From Polytrichum commune (Eukaryota > Streptophyta > Polytrichopsida > Polytrichales > Polytrichaceae), in contig OX485804.1 of NCBI GenBank assembly GCA_950295325.1, positions 36,210,001 to 36,258,428 on the forward strand: a stretch of DNA of 48,428 bases, in the 5' to 3' direction. A program made the translations under genes and the position numbers. Shown piece by piece: positions 19,885 to 30,974 of this stretch (position 1 is the first letter of the stretch; every line of letters begins with the position of its first letter). The notes beneath the pieces are model-generated. The model ran no database searches and was not told where the DNA came from. It saw only the letters and a list, made by a program, of their open reading frames with translations.

Positions 19885-20622
19885 TCAATTGAGCGTAAGT
19901 ATCCTTCGGTCTCGCATGTTTCTCCAAATGTTGAAGATCGTAGCCCAATCCATTGCGTCCACTTCAAGCCCACAAAGAGAAACCCTCATAAGAGAATCAA
20001 GGGTCTTCAAGTTCAACCTATTGCGCAAGTGGCTTTTGATTGCATTTTGTTTGGAAAATCCTCTCTCACAAATAGCTATACTTGATGGAATGAGTATAAT
20101 TTTTTGCGAAAGTTGCATAAGTTTAGGCCAATTTGTGTGCCATTCCAAATTGCTACCACATATGCGCCAAGCCTCAAATATCGTTTTGTTCTCACACTCA
20201 TGTCAAAGTGTTTCCGTAAATTCCAAGAGTTCTCCCTTACACATGTCACTCTCTTCTTCAGTATATTGAAACTTCAACAATATCATTTCGAGCCACAATT
20301 CGGTATTTGTGATTCGGTCACTAACATCGCTTGGATAATTACGAGGGCTGAAAAGTTTGGCCGCATTGAATGTTGGAAGGTCTGGGAAACGATCGTTCAA
20401 AGCATGAACAACTCTTTGCACATAAGATGCACCCAACAATACGCATTGTTGTAGTTCATTGGGCCCATCGGTTGCCAATGCATGAATAATACAATCTCCT
20501 GTATTATTTTCATAACTCAATTGAAGATTTTTTGCAGATTCCCTGAAGAATTTTCCCAAATTCTTGCTTGTACGACCAAACATAGGACCATTCCCGGATT
20601 TAAAAAATGACGTGATAAACAA
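19885..20622 (-). pseudogene. hAT transposase C-terminal region with dimerisation domain, one in-frame stop
   Basis: A single minus-strand frame runs from 20622 to 19885, broken only by a TGA at 20203-20205. After the stop the frame continues with EAWRICGSNLEWHTN and then the hAT dimerisation signature IPSSIAICERGFSKQNAIKS followed by LRNRLNLKTLDSLMRVSL. This is the region through which hAT transposases pair. The 139-codon part before the stop has helical character and includes GDCIIHALATDGPNELQQC, but I see no BED zinc finger and no DDE-core residues I can assign, so the N-terminal half is missing. A stop codon lies just upstream of 20622. The remnant could at most give a short non-catalytic peptide. 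Confidence 0.85.
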
Positions 20623-20844
20623 TCACAACTTCATAATTACAGGTTAATTATCCCAACAGAACAATTCACTCTGGAACAAAGTGCGCTACAATCAATCCTA
20701 ACCGAAAGCAGGCGCTGATCTTCATGCCTCTTCTGTGTCATTTTTGCAATAAGAAGCCTCTCCAGCTCCAAGAAAGCTCAAAGGGATTCAAATGCTTTCA
20801 ACAAGGGAGTTTTGCGATTCAAAAGGAATTGCTCAAAACAACTT

Positions 20845-20900
20845 TGGTTGAAAGCAAGAAAAACTCACATTGGTTGGAAGCAAGAAGAATCTCATATGGA
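20845..20900 (+). repeat. Tandem duplication of about 26 bp
   Basis: TTGGTTGAAAGCAAGAAAAA and TTGGTTGGAAGCAAGAAGAA follow one another inside the hAT element. Confidence 0.7.
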
Positions 20901-21227
20901 GTGGAGGATGTGCAAGCACCATGGTGATACAAACATTTGCCTCGCCATGTTCCTAGTTAGTCTTGCTCTCCGATCACCGTCTTAGCTCCCAGTTAGAAAG
21001 GAAATTGCAAGAGCAAAGTTGAACTTAAGTATGTGAGTGAGTGTAGGAAGTTCTCCTACTGTTATGGGTTATGTTTTCCGGATACTTGAGCTGCACTTTA
21101 TAGTACTCAAGTAATACGTGTCATTTCAATTTATAGTGTGTCAATTGACGTGGTTTTTTTCTTCACAAGTCACAGTACGTGTCAATTTCTAGATTGTGCG
21201 TGTCAATTGACGTGCATTTTTTTTTGT

Positions 21228-21261
21228 GCAAGTTTTTGCGTGTCAAAAGAGAAAAACTTGC
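21228..21261. repeat. Small hairpin near the hAT right end
   Basis: GCAAGTTTTT (21228-21237) pairs with AAAAACTTGC (21252-21261) across a 14-base loop. Confidence 0.7.
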
Positions 21262-21287
21262 AAAAACTTTGTCAAAGATATACACTG

Positions 21288-21295
21288 GTTGGGGT
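21288..21295 (+). repeat. Target-site duplication (right), GTTGGGGT
   Basis: Exact match to 19672-19679, directly after the CACTG end of the hAT element. Confidence 0.9.
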
Positions 21296-22386
21296 TGGGA
21301 TTTGTTAATGGCCATAAGATGTTCTTCCGGTGGTTTCCAATGTATTGGGCGTATCGGAATTTTAAGGTTTGTGTAATTTGTGCATCATATATGCTTGAGG
21401 CTTTCCAAAAGTGGTTTGAGAGATTTTTTGTAGATTTGCTCATTAGACACCCATTTGTGAACGTATGTGAATTTGGATTATGCAATTTGTAGTTCTTGCT
21501 CGTTGTGGTATTTGTTATGTATGTTTGGAGGTTGTGGATTTCTCCATGATGTTTGCTTGTTGGTATTCCACTGAGCCAATAAGGTATGGTGTGTGTGATG
21601 TGTATGTGGGGTGTGGGGATTGGTTTGTTGTGGGTGGTTCTTTCGTTTGCTAGTCGGTTTGCAATTTTGTTGCCAGAGATTTTGATGTGTGCTTTAACTT
21701 TTTGTATTGTTATGTTGTGTTTGGTCCATAGAATTTGGTGGACTACGGTTGAGATAAGTAGTTTGTTGGGGTGGTTGTGTTGGGATGAGGGGTGGCAGAT
21801 GTGATTGTTCATCAAATATATGTTGTTGAGGCTATCAATAAACATGTAGGTGATTTGCGATTGGTCTTTTGTGGTGGTTAGGGCAATGAATAGAGCGTAG
21901 AGTTCCACACATAGTATGTTTGGTAGTCTAGGGAGTATTTATGCAATATGGAGGTCATTATTTGGACTACATACTCTTGAGCTAGCAATGTTTCCTATGC
22001 CGTGTTCGTCTATTGGTATGAAGGAAGCATATGTGTATATATGCAGTGTTGTGGGTTGTATTTGGGGATATATATGTAGTAGAACATGTTAGAGAGGGGG
22101 GTTGTATTGCTATGTAAGATTGATAGGGTGGTTTTGGGAGGTTGCTCGCCATAGTTTTGTGAATTTGACTATGTAATCTATGGGTGTGGGTTGTGTGGGG
22201 TTGGTTTTCACATGTGTTGTAAAGTTCCAAGATGTTGGATGTAAGGTTTTGAATTAATTGTTGGTTTCTTGGAGGGGTTGTGTTGGTTATGGATGCATAT
22301 TATTATTGTATATTGGTTTTCATGTAGATGTAGGTATTGGGGCCATTCAAGTGTGGGGTTGTATTCTAAGGTGTCTTGTGTGTGTG

Positions 22387-22405
22387 TGGGGGGGGGGGGG
22401 GGGGG
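22387..22405 (+). repeat. Poly-G run
   Basis: A run of about 18 G after TGTGTGTG, within the retroelement remnant. Confidence 0.9.
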
Positions 22406-22999
22406 ATGGTGAGGATTGGGTGCATATCTTTGTGTGTTTCTAGGACTTTTGGGGCGTGGTCGTTGCATATGATTAGGGTTGTGGTGGAGGGGTCTTCTTT
22501 GGTGGCCATTCTTGCCTAGTGGATAGGTTCTATGGTAGATTTACGATATGGTGGGTGCGCTATTCCAACACCCATCCATTTGGAAGATTTGGCTAGTCCA
22601 GATGAATTGAAGATTATGTTGTGATTGTGTGGCGAGTTGTATTATGTGATTTGTGTTGGGCATGTAAGTGGCGAGGAGTAGCACAGTTGTGTAATTTGAT
22701 AGGCCTCTATTAGTATGTTTAATGTAGATGGGTGGAGTGTTTGGTGATTGTTGTTGGGGTTGCATTTTTTTGGTTTTTTCTTTGGTAAGATATTGTCGTA
22801 TCTTTGAGTTAGCCAAAGGATTTCAGTGGCAAAGTCTTGTGGGAGTGGTTGGAGGTAGCTAACCAAATGATGTGTATTTATTTTGTGTGAATCTCTCCCA
22901 TAGCTACCGGAGTCTTGTGAGTGGGATGGAGATGTTGTGTACTCATGTGTGGTCAAATAGAAGGGACTGTTGACAAGAAGACAATGAAACAATCTTGCA

Positions 23000-24025
23000 A
23001 CTACATAATGAAACCATGAAAATTTCGTCTTACTATAAAGGTGGGTTTATGTTAGGGTCAAGGATCAAAGGATTCCCAAATTCAGCAATCCTATTGACTC
23101 AAAGTAAAATTTTCGATCCATGGAGTCTACATAGAGGATTCAACCCAAGATATGAGAAAGAGAGTGGCTTTAACATTGCACCACTTTTTCCAAAAAGTCA
23201 TATCAATACCAAGTGAAGAAAAACTCCACCAATTTGAGAAACCAAACTTCAAGCTTGGGTCTAATGTTGAGTCCATATTGAGGTCCATCAACATCTAAAT
23301 GCCAAAGAGAATATATTCAAAATCACTTGAAACATATTTATCTAGTTTGAACAACTTATTAACCCTTAAAGGTTGAAGTGAAATCTTTCCAAAATTGTCC
23401 AAAATAGTTCAATAATGTACTAATGAAAATGTGCACCCTTGTGATACATCTAAGCCTACATGTGTCATCTTTGTAGGATTGGGTTGTTTACACAATTTTC
23501 TAGTCATCCATGTGTTCAAAATCATAAAATATGTAATGTAATTTTGTATGTTGATATGGTTGGGCAAAAGTGACACCTCAACCTGTGGAGATTAAAGAAA
23601 ATATGTACCTCTAATGATGGATATGACTGTATAGATGGCATCCTTGCGAGGTTAGGAGTGTTCAAACAAAATTCATCCATCCACGCATCATAGATCAAAA
23701 TAGTTTAAAGCAAAAGTGTACACATGTATTTTCAAACACAAACATCTACACAATCAAAATGTCTTACTCAACCTTTAGAGGTTAGGGGTGTTTTGGAACC
23801 CCAAGTTTCTTGAACGTGGGCCCTCATGCTTTATGTTAAGGTAGATGGGTCTTGAACAAATGTTTTCTTTTCTTACTAGCCCATTTCCTCTAGGACATGA
23901 AACACACAATTACTAAGATACGATTAGAAAATGCAAACTAAAATTATAGCCATTTTTGTCATAATTGTTAGAGCTCATGTATACATCTTATTCATTACCA
24001 AATTGCACATTGTCGTGCTAATTAT
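23000..24025. other. Unassigned AT-rich tract
   Basis: Short frames only. A loose motif around GAGGTT-GG-GTG recurs near 23650 and 23775, but I could not build a repeat from it. Confidence 0.35.
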
Positions 24026-24029
24026 ATGT

Positions 24030-24290
24030 TCATATAAGGTAGAGCCTCCCATAACCAATCACTTAAGACATTCTACACCATATTTGGAGAATTACAAGGC
24101 AATGAAACTTGTTGGTTGTTTTTTCCCATAATTGAAATTAATGTGAAAAATTCAAATCAAAAGTTGGCTTGAACACATTACCAATGGCCATAACCGCTCA
24201 AATTGAGACGAACTCCTCCCCGCTTTAGCACTAAAAACTCGAGACATATGTCATGGCACTCTCGATTCCCAGGTGATATCATAACCGAAG
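24030..24290 (+). repeat. Dispersed repeat D, copy 2
   Basis: Same block order as 3430-3740: TCACTTAAGACATTCTAC, then TCAAAAGTTGGC, then TTAGCACTAAAAAC and CATATGTCATGGCACT. Diverged and non-coding. Confidence 0.5.
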
Positions 24291-24299
24291 TTGGAGACT

Positions 24300-26414
24300 A
24301 AAAAACCAAGAATTGTTGGTGTACAAGTTGGCCCAAGTTATGTTCACCACCTTTCATATCCCTCACATTTTGAGGTGACTTTGCAACCATATTGTAAGAC
24401 TCTTGTGCATATTTTCTATTTCATTCCAATCCTACCAAAATCATATGATTTTTCTGCTCAATGATAGTTGACACATGATAAATGCTAGATTTTCTTATCT
24501 CTGCAGTAGAATGCCTTGTTCACTCAAATGTCAAGTCTAGTTGCCTAACATCCAAAGTAATGTGTTCCATTTTGGAAGCATAAGCGACCTCCCCCTTTAC
24601 GAGGATCATGTGGACGACTTCTAGTTGCTCTTAGATGTATTGTTCAAGAAATAAATTTGACTTCTTGATCGTTGTCAAATTAATCCGTGTAGCATTGTGG
24701 GATTAACATATTCTCACAATAAGGAAGCAAAAAAATCATAAGCTAGCTCATGATATTATTCTCACTGACTCATGCTCCAATGAACGTGATAGTTGACAAT
24801 CATGCCCTGCTATGCACAAAAGCCCAAGCTGTGAGAACATAGAACCTTATTTCAACCACCCACGAAAATAAATTACCAAAATCAACCCGCTTGATTGAAA
24901 CTCAATATCATATACATTTGCGACAGGGTCCTGATAAAAAATAGACAATTTGACTCTAAGTTCCTCCCAATTATGATGATTGTCGAGTTTATAATTGATA
25001 ACATGTCTTCAGGATGTAATCCAATCTCCTTCAATCACATATTCTTATTTGGTACCTATCATTGGGAGCCACACCTAACCACACACCACTCATCAATATA
25101 TATCGTAGACATGCTACTAACCGTGCATATTTGGGTTTCAAATGGTTTTCCACAAGGTGGGTTAAACCTTTTTTAAATTTTTTTTAAAATTTGTAATTAG
25201 TAAATGAGATGAGAGTATTGTGGTAAAATGAAATGACAATTGTATTTGAAAAGTTGTAACCTTTCTACAATCAAGTGCACAACTATATGCATCAATGTGT
25301 GATCAATGTGCCATTCACTAACCGTGCATGTTAGGTTTCACTAAAGGAGCTACAAATGTTGCCCTCTTCTTTGTAGGCATAGGAAATTGATGAGGTTTTG
25401 ATATTGTCCTTTTGACTTGTGTAGCCATTTTCTTCTCAAGTTGTTGTTGAAATTTTTGCTTCTTTTTTGGCCATGGCAAGGTCTGCTCTTTTCATCTTCA
25501 TCAAATTGCTACATCTACACCTTGCTATGTGATTCGACTGAAGGAAACTCCATGATGAGTGTGAGTTGACAGTGATGTTTTAGGTCATTGGCGCAGTCAT
25601 GATTGAGTTTGAGAGACATCGGACGGTTGAGATTGCATGTGATATAATTTGACGGCCGAGATTATAAGTACACGGCAAGTGGCATGGTGAAGTATCGTGA
25701 CATGCACGGTAAGTGGTGCTGCACGGTTAGTAGCATGTCTACGATAGATGTTTGATGAAGAATCTAAGTAACCAAATTAGGCATGGCTACCTTAACCCAC
25801 GCTCGCTACGATGCTTTGTCTTCAAAGAGACAAAATGTTTGAACCCGATTGTCTGAATTTGATCCACACACCACATCAATCAATCAAAATGAATATGATT
25901 TTGATTTAGTGCCCGGAATAGCACTTTCCCGACGCCCCTGCTTCTGTAAATAGGAAGTTGACATCTTAAAATGGGCTCGGAAAGGAAAGGTTACGAAAGG
26001 ACGATGACTAGACCGAACTAATCAACTAGCTCGACTTTATGAACTAGTGTTGTGTTGTTGTTGTTGTTGTTATTATTATTATATGTAGTTCGGGTTCGCC
26101 TGGCTTGCATGAAGCATACGGAGCTTTTGTGGACAGCATCCCACAAGCTGACGTGGAAAGCCCACCTTTGCAATTGTCAAAGCACAAAATGCCACCCCAT
26201 TCTTTAATATTATACTTGTCATAAAAACCCCGAAAAGAAAAGGACACGACACCCACAGCCAATGAGGCCGGAACATGCATCGGGCTCCATATCCTAGTCA
26301 GCATTTCACTCCACTTTTTAACTCCTAAATGCCCAAAAAGCCCAAAAGTGGTTTTTTGAGGACATACATTTCTCAAGGCACACTTTTTTCTTTCTAGTTT
26401 ATATTTTTTCTTGT
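24300..26414. other. Unassigned tract with a TTG/TTA microsatellite
   Basis: No domain is seen in any frame. A TTG/TTA trinucleotide run lies at about 26048-26080. CTAACCGTGCAT recurs at about 25118 and 25318. The minus-strand frame 26044-26445 (133 codons) starts inside the SINE tail and ends in the trinucleotide run, so it is not credible as a gene. Confidence 0.4.
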
Positions 26415-26424
26415 ACCTTGACAT

Positions 26425-26693
26425 AATAATAATGATAATAACCAACGTCGGGCAATCTGACGTGAATTTGAGTCCATTGGTCCTACCATATGCATGCTCA
26501 AGAATTTTCTTGGTGCATAGTGGGGTTCACGGCCTACCTTGTAGTTGGTGGGTTCTTGGCTTCCTACCTACATAGCTAGTTTCTCCCTGTCAAGTAAAGA
26601 GAAGATTTCACACAGTATGAATCGAACTACCAGCCACTCTGTTCGAAAATGGGTACCTCTCCACTATCACCCGGTACTTTAGGGTCCCCTCGC
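26425..26693 (-). mobile_element. tRNA-derived SINE (about 269 bp) with 10-bp duplication
   Basis: Read on the minus strand it begins with a tRNA-like head. GGGTGATAGTGGAGAGG resembles a polymerase III A box and TAGTTCGATTC resembles the B box GGTTCGANNCC. A tRNA-unrelated body follows, ending in AGATTGCCCGACGTTGG and an ATT-rich tail (26425-26440). ACCTTGACAT is repeated exactly at 26415-26424 and 26694-26703. Transcription would be by polymerase III from the internal promoter, with mobilisation by LINE enzymes. Related copies lie at 41703-41935 and 3210-3331. Confidence 0.8.
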
Positions 26694-26703
26694 ACCTTGA
26701 CAT

Positions 26704-27213
26704 TAGAAAGTTTTGCACCATTAGAGCAAACCATTCGAAATTTTATATCAATGAGTCCAAAATATGCACCTTGAAGTGGTTGGAACCCTTCATTTTTTTC
26801 TTTGTTGTAATTGGCTATTTTGGGAAAGTAACAATGACGGTGACATGAATATCATTGGTTTCCTATCAAATTATGCAACTCATATCTTTTGTCAATTGTA
26901 TCAAAGATCAAGTGCTTTTGATACATCTTCGAATTTGAGTTATTTGATAAAGATCAACATTCCAACCGCATTGATGTAATGTTATCTCTCTAGAACTTTC
27001 CCTTGTATGCCAACGCAAAACAAAGTTCCTAATTCATACTTTATATTACATCTTTGATTAAAGCTAAAATCCCCAAGTTTTTAGGGGTTGAAGTTAAAGG
27101 GTTCACCCCATGTTATTTATGAGACCCCTCCGTCAACAAGTTTTCCTTTTTATAGAAAATTCATGAAAGGGGCGATTCTATAGGATATGATAAGTAGGAG
27201 CCATTGAAGTACA
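26704..27213. other. Unassigned tract
   Basis: Only random-looking short frames. It lies between the SINE and a TIR element. Confidence 0.35.
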
Positions 27214-27688
27214 ATGTTTATGTTATTCAGTGTCACATGCGTAATGATGTCACTTACCGTATTTCGAGGCGTATGCTAGGTTACACTAATGACCAACAAC
27301 TTTATCAATAGTGTCACCTCATGACACTTGGAGTTCAAGTGCACTTACTAATATCTTGGCATGAGTACGTTCAATAATGTTATGAGGTGTATGCTTGTAT
27401 TACACGGTGTTCTACAAGTTGACTAAAGTGCACAAAAATGACACTTGGCATTAGTATGCTCAAAGAATATCTTCCTCTTGCATATTAAATATGCAAAATC
27501 ATCATTGCAAGTATCCGAATGTGCTACACTAAATGTTGTGATGTAAGTAGATTTTTAGTTTGAAAAGGTACTTATGTTGACAAATAGTGTTGTATTGGCA
27601 ATTAGTGGGCTTGACACTTTGAGACCTCCAAGCATCTAGTTTAGGCCTTTCTTGAATAGTGTACGTGACACTAAATACCATAAACATT
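27214..27688. mobile_element. TIR family P, copy 2 (inverted)
   Basis: The left end AATGTTTATGTTATTCAGTG pairs with the right end CACTAAATACCATAAACATT. Its interior matches 31978-32499 in reverse orientation; both hold ACTAATATCTTGGCATGAGT or its complement. About 475 bp and non-coding. Confidence 0.7.
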
Positions 27689-27690
27689 AT

Positions 27691-27912
27691 ATATTGATTA
27701 TCCCAATTAGTACGTGTTACTATTTGGAGTAACGCAATGCTATAACTATTTAAAGAGGATTTAACATTTTACAAAGCAAAGTCAATTATGTTCTATAATG
27801 TCTGAACAACCCATTGAACTTTCATTAGCAGAAATTGAACTCTTGAGTAAAAACATTATTGCATCGCGTGACTCCAAATGGTAACACACACTAATTGGGA
27901 TAATTTGTGTAA
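27691..27912. mobile_element. TIR family ATTAGTGTGGGTTACC (family R), diverged copy
   Basis: The left end GATTATCCCAATTAGTACGT then GTTACTATTTGGAGTAACGC pairs with the right end GCGTGACTCCAAATGGTAAC then ACACACTAATTGGGATAA. About 220 bp with no coding sequence. It directly adjoins the family P copy. Confidence 0.65.
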
Positions 27913-28067
27913 TGTATATGTCACTGTTACTTTGTACTTGCATGACATATAAGTAACAATCCAATATGTTTTAAACATGTTTATTTACAACGTTTGTTCT
28001 TAGATTCTTACCTCATCAAGCACGAACCAAAAATGTGTGTCCAATTAAGAGAAGTAACCAAATATCA

Positions 28068-28566
28068 TGGCCACTTCACACATGAGATTGAGAGCCCGTG
28101 ACCATTACACTTCAAGCACTCTCATTGGTGGAAAAGGCGGAGCCGGTCCGAGTTCACTTCACACTACCCTTGAGGGACCAACGGAGTGTATGAATGCAAG
28201 ATGGATGTAAAGTCTACATGGATTCCTACATGACATCCAGTGGATCATGTTTAATGGTCAATTGGATTAATTTCAAAACCCACTTCTTGGAGGTAGGCCT
28301 AACACAAAACCAGGATACCATGACACTTAGAACGCTCACAACCATTGGTTTATTCTATTTTATCATGTGTGAGGACCTGCATGAATAAAAATTCATTGAT
28401 ATGACATATGATTGAGGACCCGGTCACATATAACTTCTCACTACACTTGAGGGCCTATGACCACTTTACATGATGTTGGAGGTGTGTTGAGACGGCCTTT
28501 GGACACTTTCATTTGGGCTCTTACAATTTCATGGTCACGGCTCTTGTCTCGTGTGTGAAGTGGCCC
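28068..28566. mobile_element. Tourist-like MITE (499 bp), TCA flanks
   Basis: Full-length relative of 11883-12387 in the same orientation. Shared blocks include CACTCTCATTGGTGGAAAAG and GTAAAGTCTACATGGATTCC. The right end is GTGTGAAGTGGCCC. The left terminal G has become T. TCA flanks both sides (28065-28067 and 28567-28569). Confidence 0.8.
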
Positions 28567-28848
28567 TCACCCAAATACCTCAACTTCAAGCATACCCATA
28601 GCGTCCAAATCATGTATGATGTAGCAAACAAATCCTTGATTGGGTGCCAATGGGAATATGTTTCATAACTCGTGGTGTGGAGCAATGCCATTTATTCCGT
28701 CCTTGACAAAATGGCGATTGTAACTTAGAGTTAAGAGTATACACTTTAACTTGAATCACATATGTATTTCATTGCATGTACTTGGACATATTTTAAATTA
28801 ATTTTTTCAAATGGTGTTTTCCATTGATGAGCATCTCATTTGGACATA

Positions 28849-29617
28849 CAGTCTAACCTCGGTAATATGACACTCGTTTATACGACACCCTCTGATATTA
28901 CGACACATTTTTGCAAGACCAAACTTTTCAGTTCAAAACCCCCTCTTTTATACGACTACGACCCTCGATAATGCGACATTTGGAATCTTTGTTTTGTCAT
29001 ATTAAAGAGGTAGTCAAGGCTGATTTTTTTTTTCATCTATGTTATGTACATCTAAAATACATCCATTTTCACTTGGGAACTGCTTGAGAACTTCACTTAT
29101 CATTGGAAACTTAATGACAATTAGGGTTACTGATGTAAAATGGACATGGTTAGGGTTAGAGTGGCCTCCTCCCTAGTATGTTGCCTTGTTCACGGGTGAT
29201 ATAGTATTAGCGGTATCTTGATGTTGAACGTCATGCATCATTATTGTCTAGTTTCTAATTGGAGAACTCTTTATATTTTGGTGTTAAAAAAATACATTAG
29301 TTTTCAAAAGTTAGTAGGGAATGCAAATAAGATGACAGTTGCTAACTTGGGTAGGCAACACCATAGATCTTTGGACTCCTATTTCAAGAGTTCTTGAGAA
29401 TATTTGTATTTGTTTGGAGCTATAAGTTATTATTTCAAACCATCCATATTGCTTAAACTCGTTATATATATTTTGAAGCTCACATTACTTATGTTTTCAT
29501 ATTCCCTCAATAATACGACAACTTTACGCCATATGTCATTTTAATGAGAAGACGACGCCTTGATAATACAACTTTTTTTGTGTTTCCCAAACGTGTCGTA
29601 CTAAAGAGGGAGAACAA
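28849..29617. mobile_element. Degenerate pogo-like (Tc1/mariner) element
   Basis: After a TA the left end reads CAGTCTAACCTCGGTAATAT, then GACACTCGTTTATACGACAC. This resembles pogo/Tigger-type ends, which often begin CAGT and carry CCTC-ATAA blocks. Related inverted blocks appear near the right end (GTGTCGTACTAAAGAGGGAG and an earlier CCTCAATAATACGAC at about 29505), followed by TA at 29618-29619. The interior has no transposase frame. The left end is clear; the right boundary is an estimate. Confidence 0.5.
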
Positions 29618-29619
29618 TA

Positions 29620-30970
29620 AGATTACTGAAGTACAGATATTGTTTACTTCATGAGCACTTGTTCCATAGCAATGGTTTGTAAACTTGCTTCATGTTCACG
29701 TGTGAGCTTGGGGCTATGATGAGGCTAAAGAGTCCGTCATTCACACCTACCTTGATAGTTGGCACCATCACCCTCTTTTCAATCTCCGGTTTTTAATATT
29801 GCCAAATCACCAAAAATGGAGTGAATGTCAAGTTAAATCTAGGTATTATTGAGATCAATAGAATGGTATTTGGCATGTGTTTCTCGAATTGGATGTGTGA
29901 CCTTACAATTATTCGTAGCATAAAATATTTCTTATCTTTTGCACTTGTTGTACATTTCTCCATGTCGAGGGTTGGAGCTTCATTGTGTGTAGATACACTA
30001 ATTCATTGGGAATGTGAGAATACGATGATGTGTTCTATGTATTCACTTTATCAATATTTTATTTGACTTACCAAGGGGTACAAAAGACTCCCAAATTAAT
30101 CAATTTAGGTCCAATTGTAGTCTATTATAAACTCTGAATAAAACGATTGACGTCCAAAGATTCAGCCCCCAAACTACAGGAGGCATGTTTTCATTAGAAC
30201 CTTTTTTATTTATGACATAGTTTTACCTAGATGCCATGGAGCCCAAGACCCATAATGAGTTGGTCAGATGAATACACATAAAGAATTCACACTCTTGATA
30301 GGTATGTGAATACCACATAAACGATGCCAAAAAGTTGTGATGTCTATGTAAACTTGTCCATTAGGAAGGTGAAAACAAAATAAATTTATTTTATGACTAG
30401 TATATTTTTCTTTATAAAAACATTTGACTCCACAAATTATCCTAGAGACTCCAAACTAAAATCCAACCATAATGAATTGACTTTCAACTTGTAGGGGTTT
30501 TTTTTTGGTTGGCTCCCTACATCCCTAATAGATCATACACAAACATCACACCAAATACACAATATCACACCAAATGATCAATCACATGTCCTTCACAAAC
30601 TTACTCACTCAAGTTTTAGAAAAATAACAAAGTTGTTTGAATGTGTGATTTCAACAAGACTTTGGTACATTAAAAAGAAGAAGTTTATGGCCCCCTTTGT
30701 CTAAAAAAGACAACCTATTTATAACAAAAGGGAAGACATGTGTTGATCTTTGAGGGTTGCTTCTCCTCTTACCAGACCGTGGCTTCTTGTAATCTCTAAT
30801 TTCCATATCTCTTAGACTATGGCCTTATCATTCACATGTGAATTAAATCTGCTAATGCCACTAGATCCTATTCACACTAGTTTTGCAATTAAAAGCGAAA
30901 GAATTCCCCAAAAAAATGACTACACATACGCCACAAATCCTAATCCTATAAGATAGTAGTGTGCCCAATT
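29620..30970. other. Unassigned AT-rich tract
   Basis: The frame 29821-30066 (81 codons) has no recognisable domain. No repeats with internal partners were found. Confidence 0.35.
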
Positions 30971-30974
30971 CGGT

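Larger units (their letters stand above)
19680..21287 (-). mobile_element. hAT-family DNA transposon (1608 bp), internally deleted
   Basis: The left terminus CAGTGTGTATGTTTGACAAA and the right terminus (inverted) CAGTGTATATCTTTGACAAA differ at two positions. GTTGGGGT is duplicated on both sides. Subterminal regions are rich in TGTCAATTGAC-type palindromes: TGTCACGTGACGT at 19731 and TGTCAATTGACA at 19763 on the left, TGTCAATTGACG at 21140 and 21201 on the right. These are plausible transposase-binding repeats. The element carries only the C-terminal part of a transposase (19885-20622, minus strand) and is much shorter than usual autonomous hAT elements (about 3-5 kb), so it is probably non-autonomous. 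It interrupts an RNase H retroelement. Confidence 0.92.
21288..22992 (-). pseudogene. RNase H-type retroelement, RNase H domain and upstream region
   Basis: The minus-strand frame 21908-21288 is open and encodes an RNase H-like fold. ELYALFIAL keeps the catalytic Glu (about 21905), MFIDSLNN keeps the second Asp (about 21836), and QKVKAHIKISGNKIANRLAN has Asn where the last catalytic Asp is usual (about 21659). The first catalytic motif, normally TDGS, reads TYAS in the same frame at 22034-22023, with an in-frame stop between it and ELYAL. The domain is therefore inactive. Past the RNase H the frame gives KFRYAQYIGNHRKNILWPL, which leads into the Cys-rich tail at 19679-18990 once the hAT element is removed. 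Upstream, minus frames up to 22992 (for example WLTQRYDNILPKK near 22800) look like the region before the RNase H domain of the same element. No clear RT catalytic box is visible, so the 5' part is probably missing. Confidence 0.75.

Noticed and set aside
19889-20454. Plus-strand frames of 116-126 codons opposite the hAT transposase
   Set aside because: They mirror the minus-strand dimerisation domain, which carries a recognisable signature; the plus frames do not.
26044-26445. 133-codon minus-strand frame
   Set aside because: It starts in a SINE tail and ends in a trinucleotide repeat; the middle has no recognisable domain.
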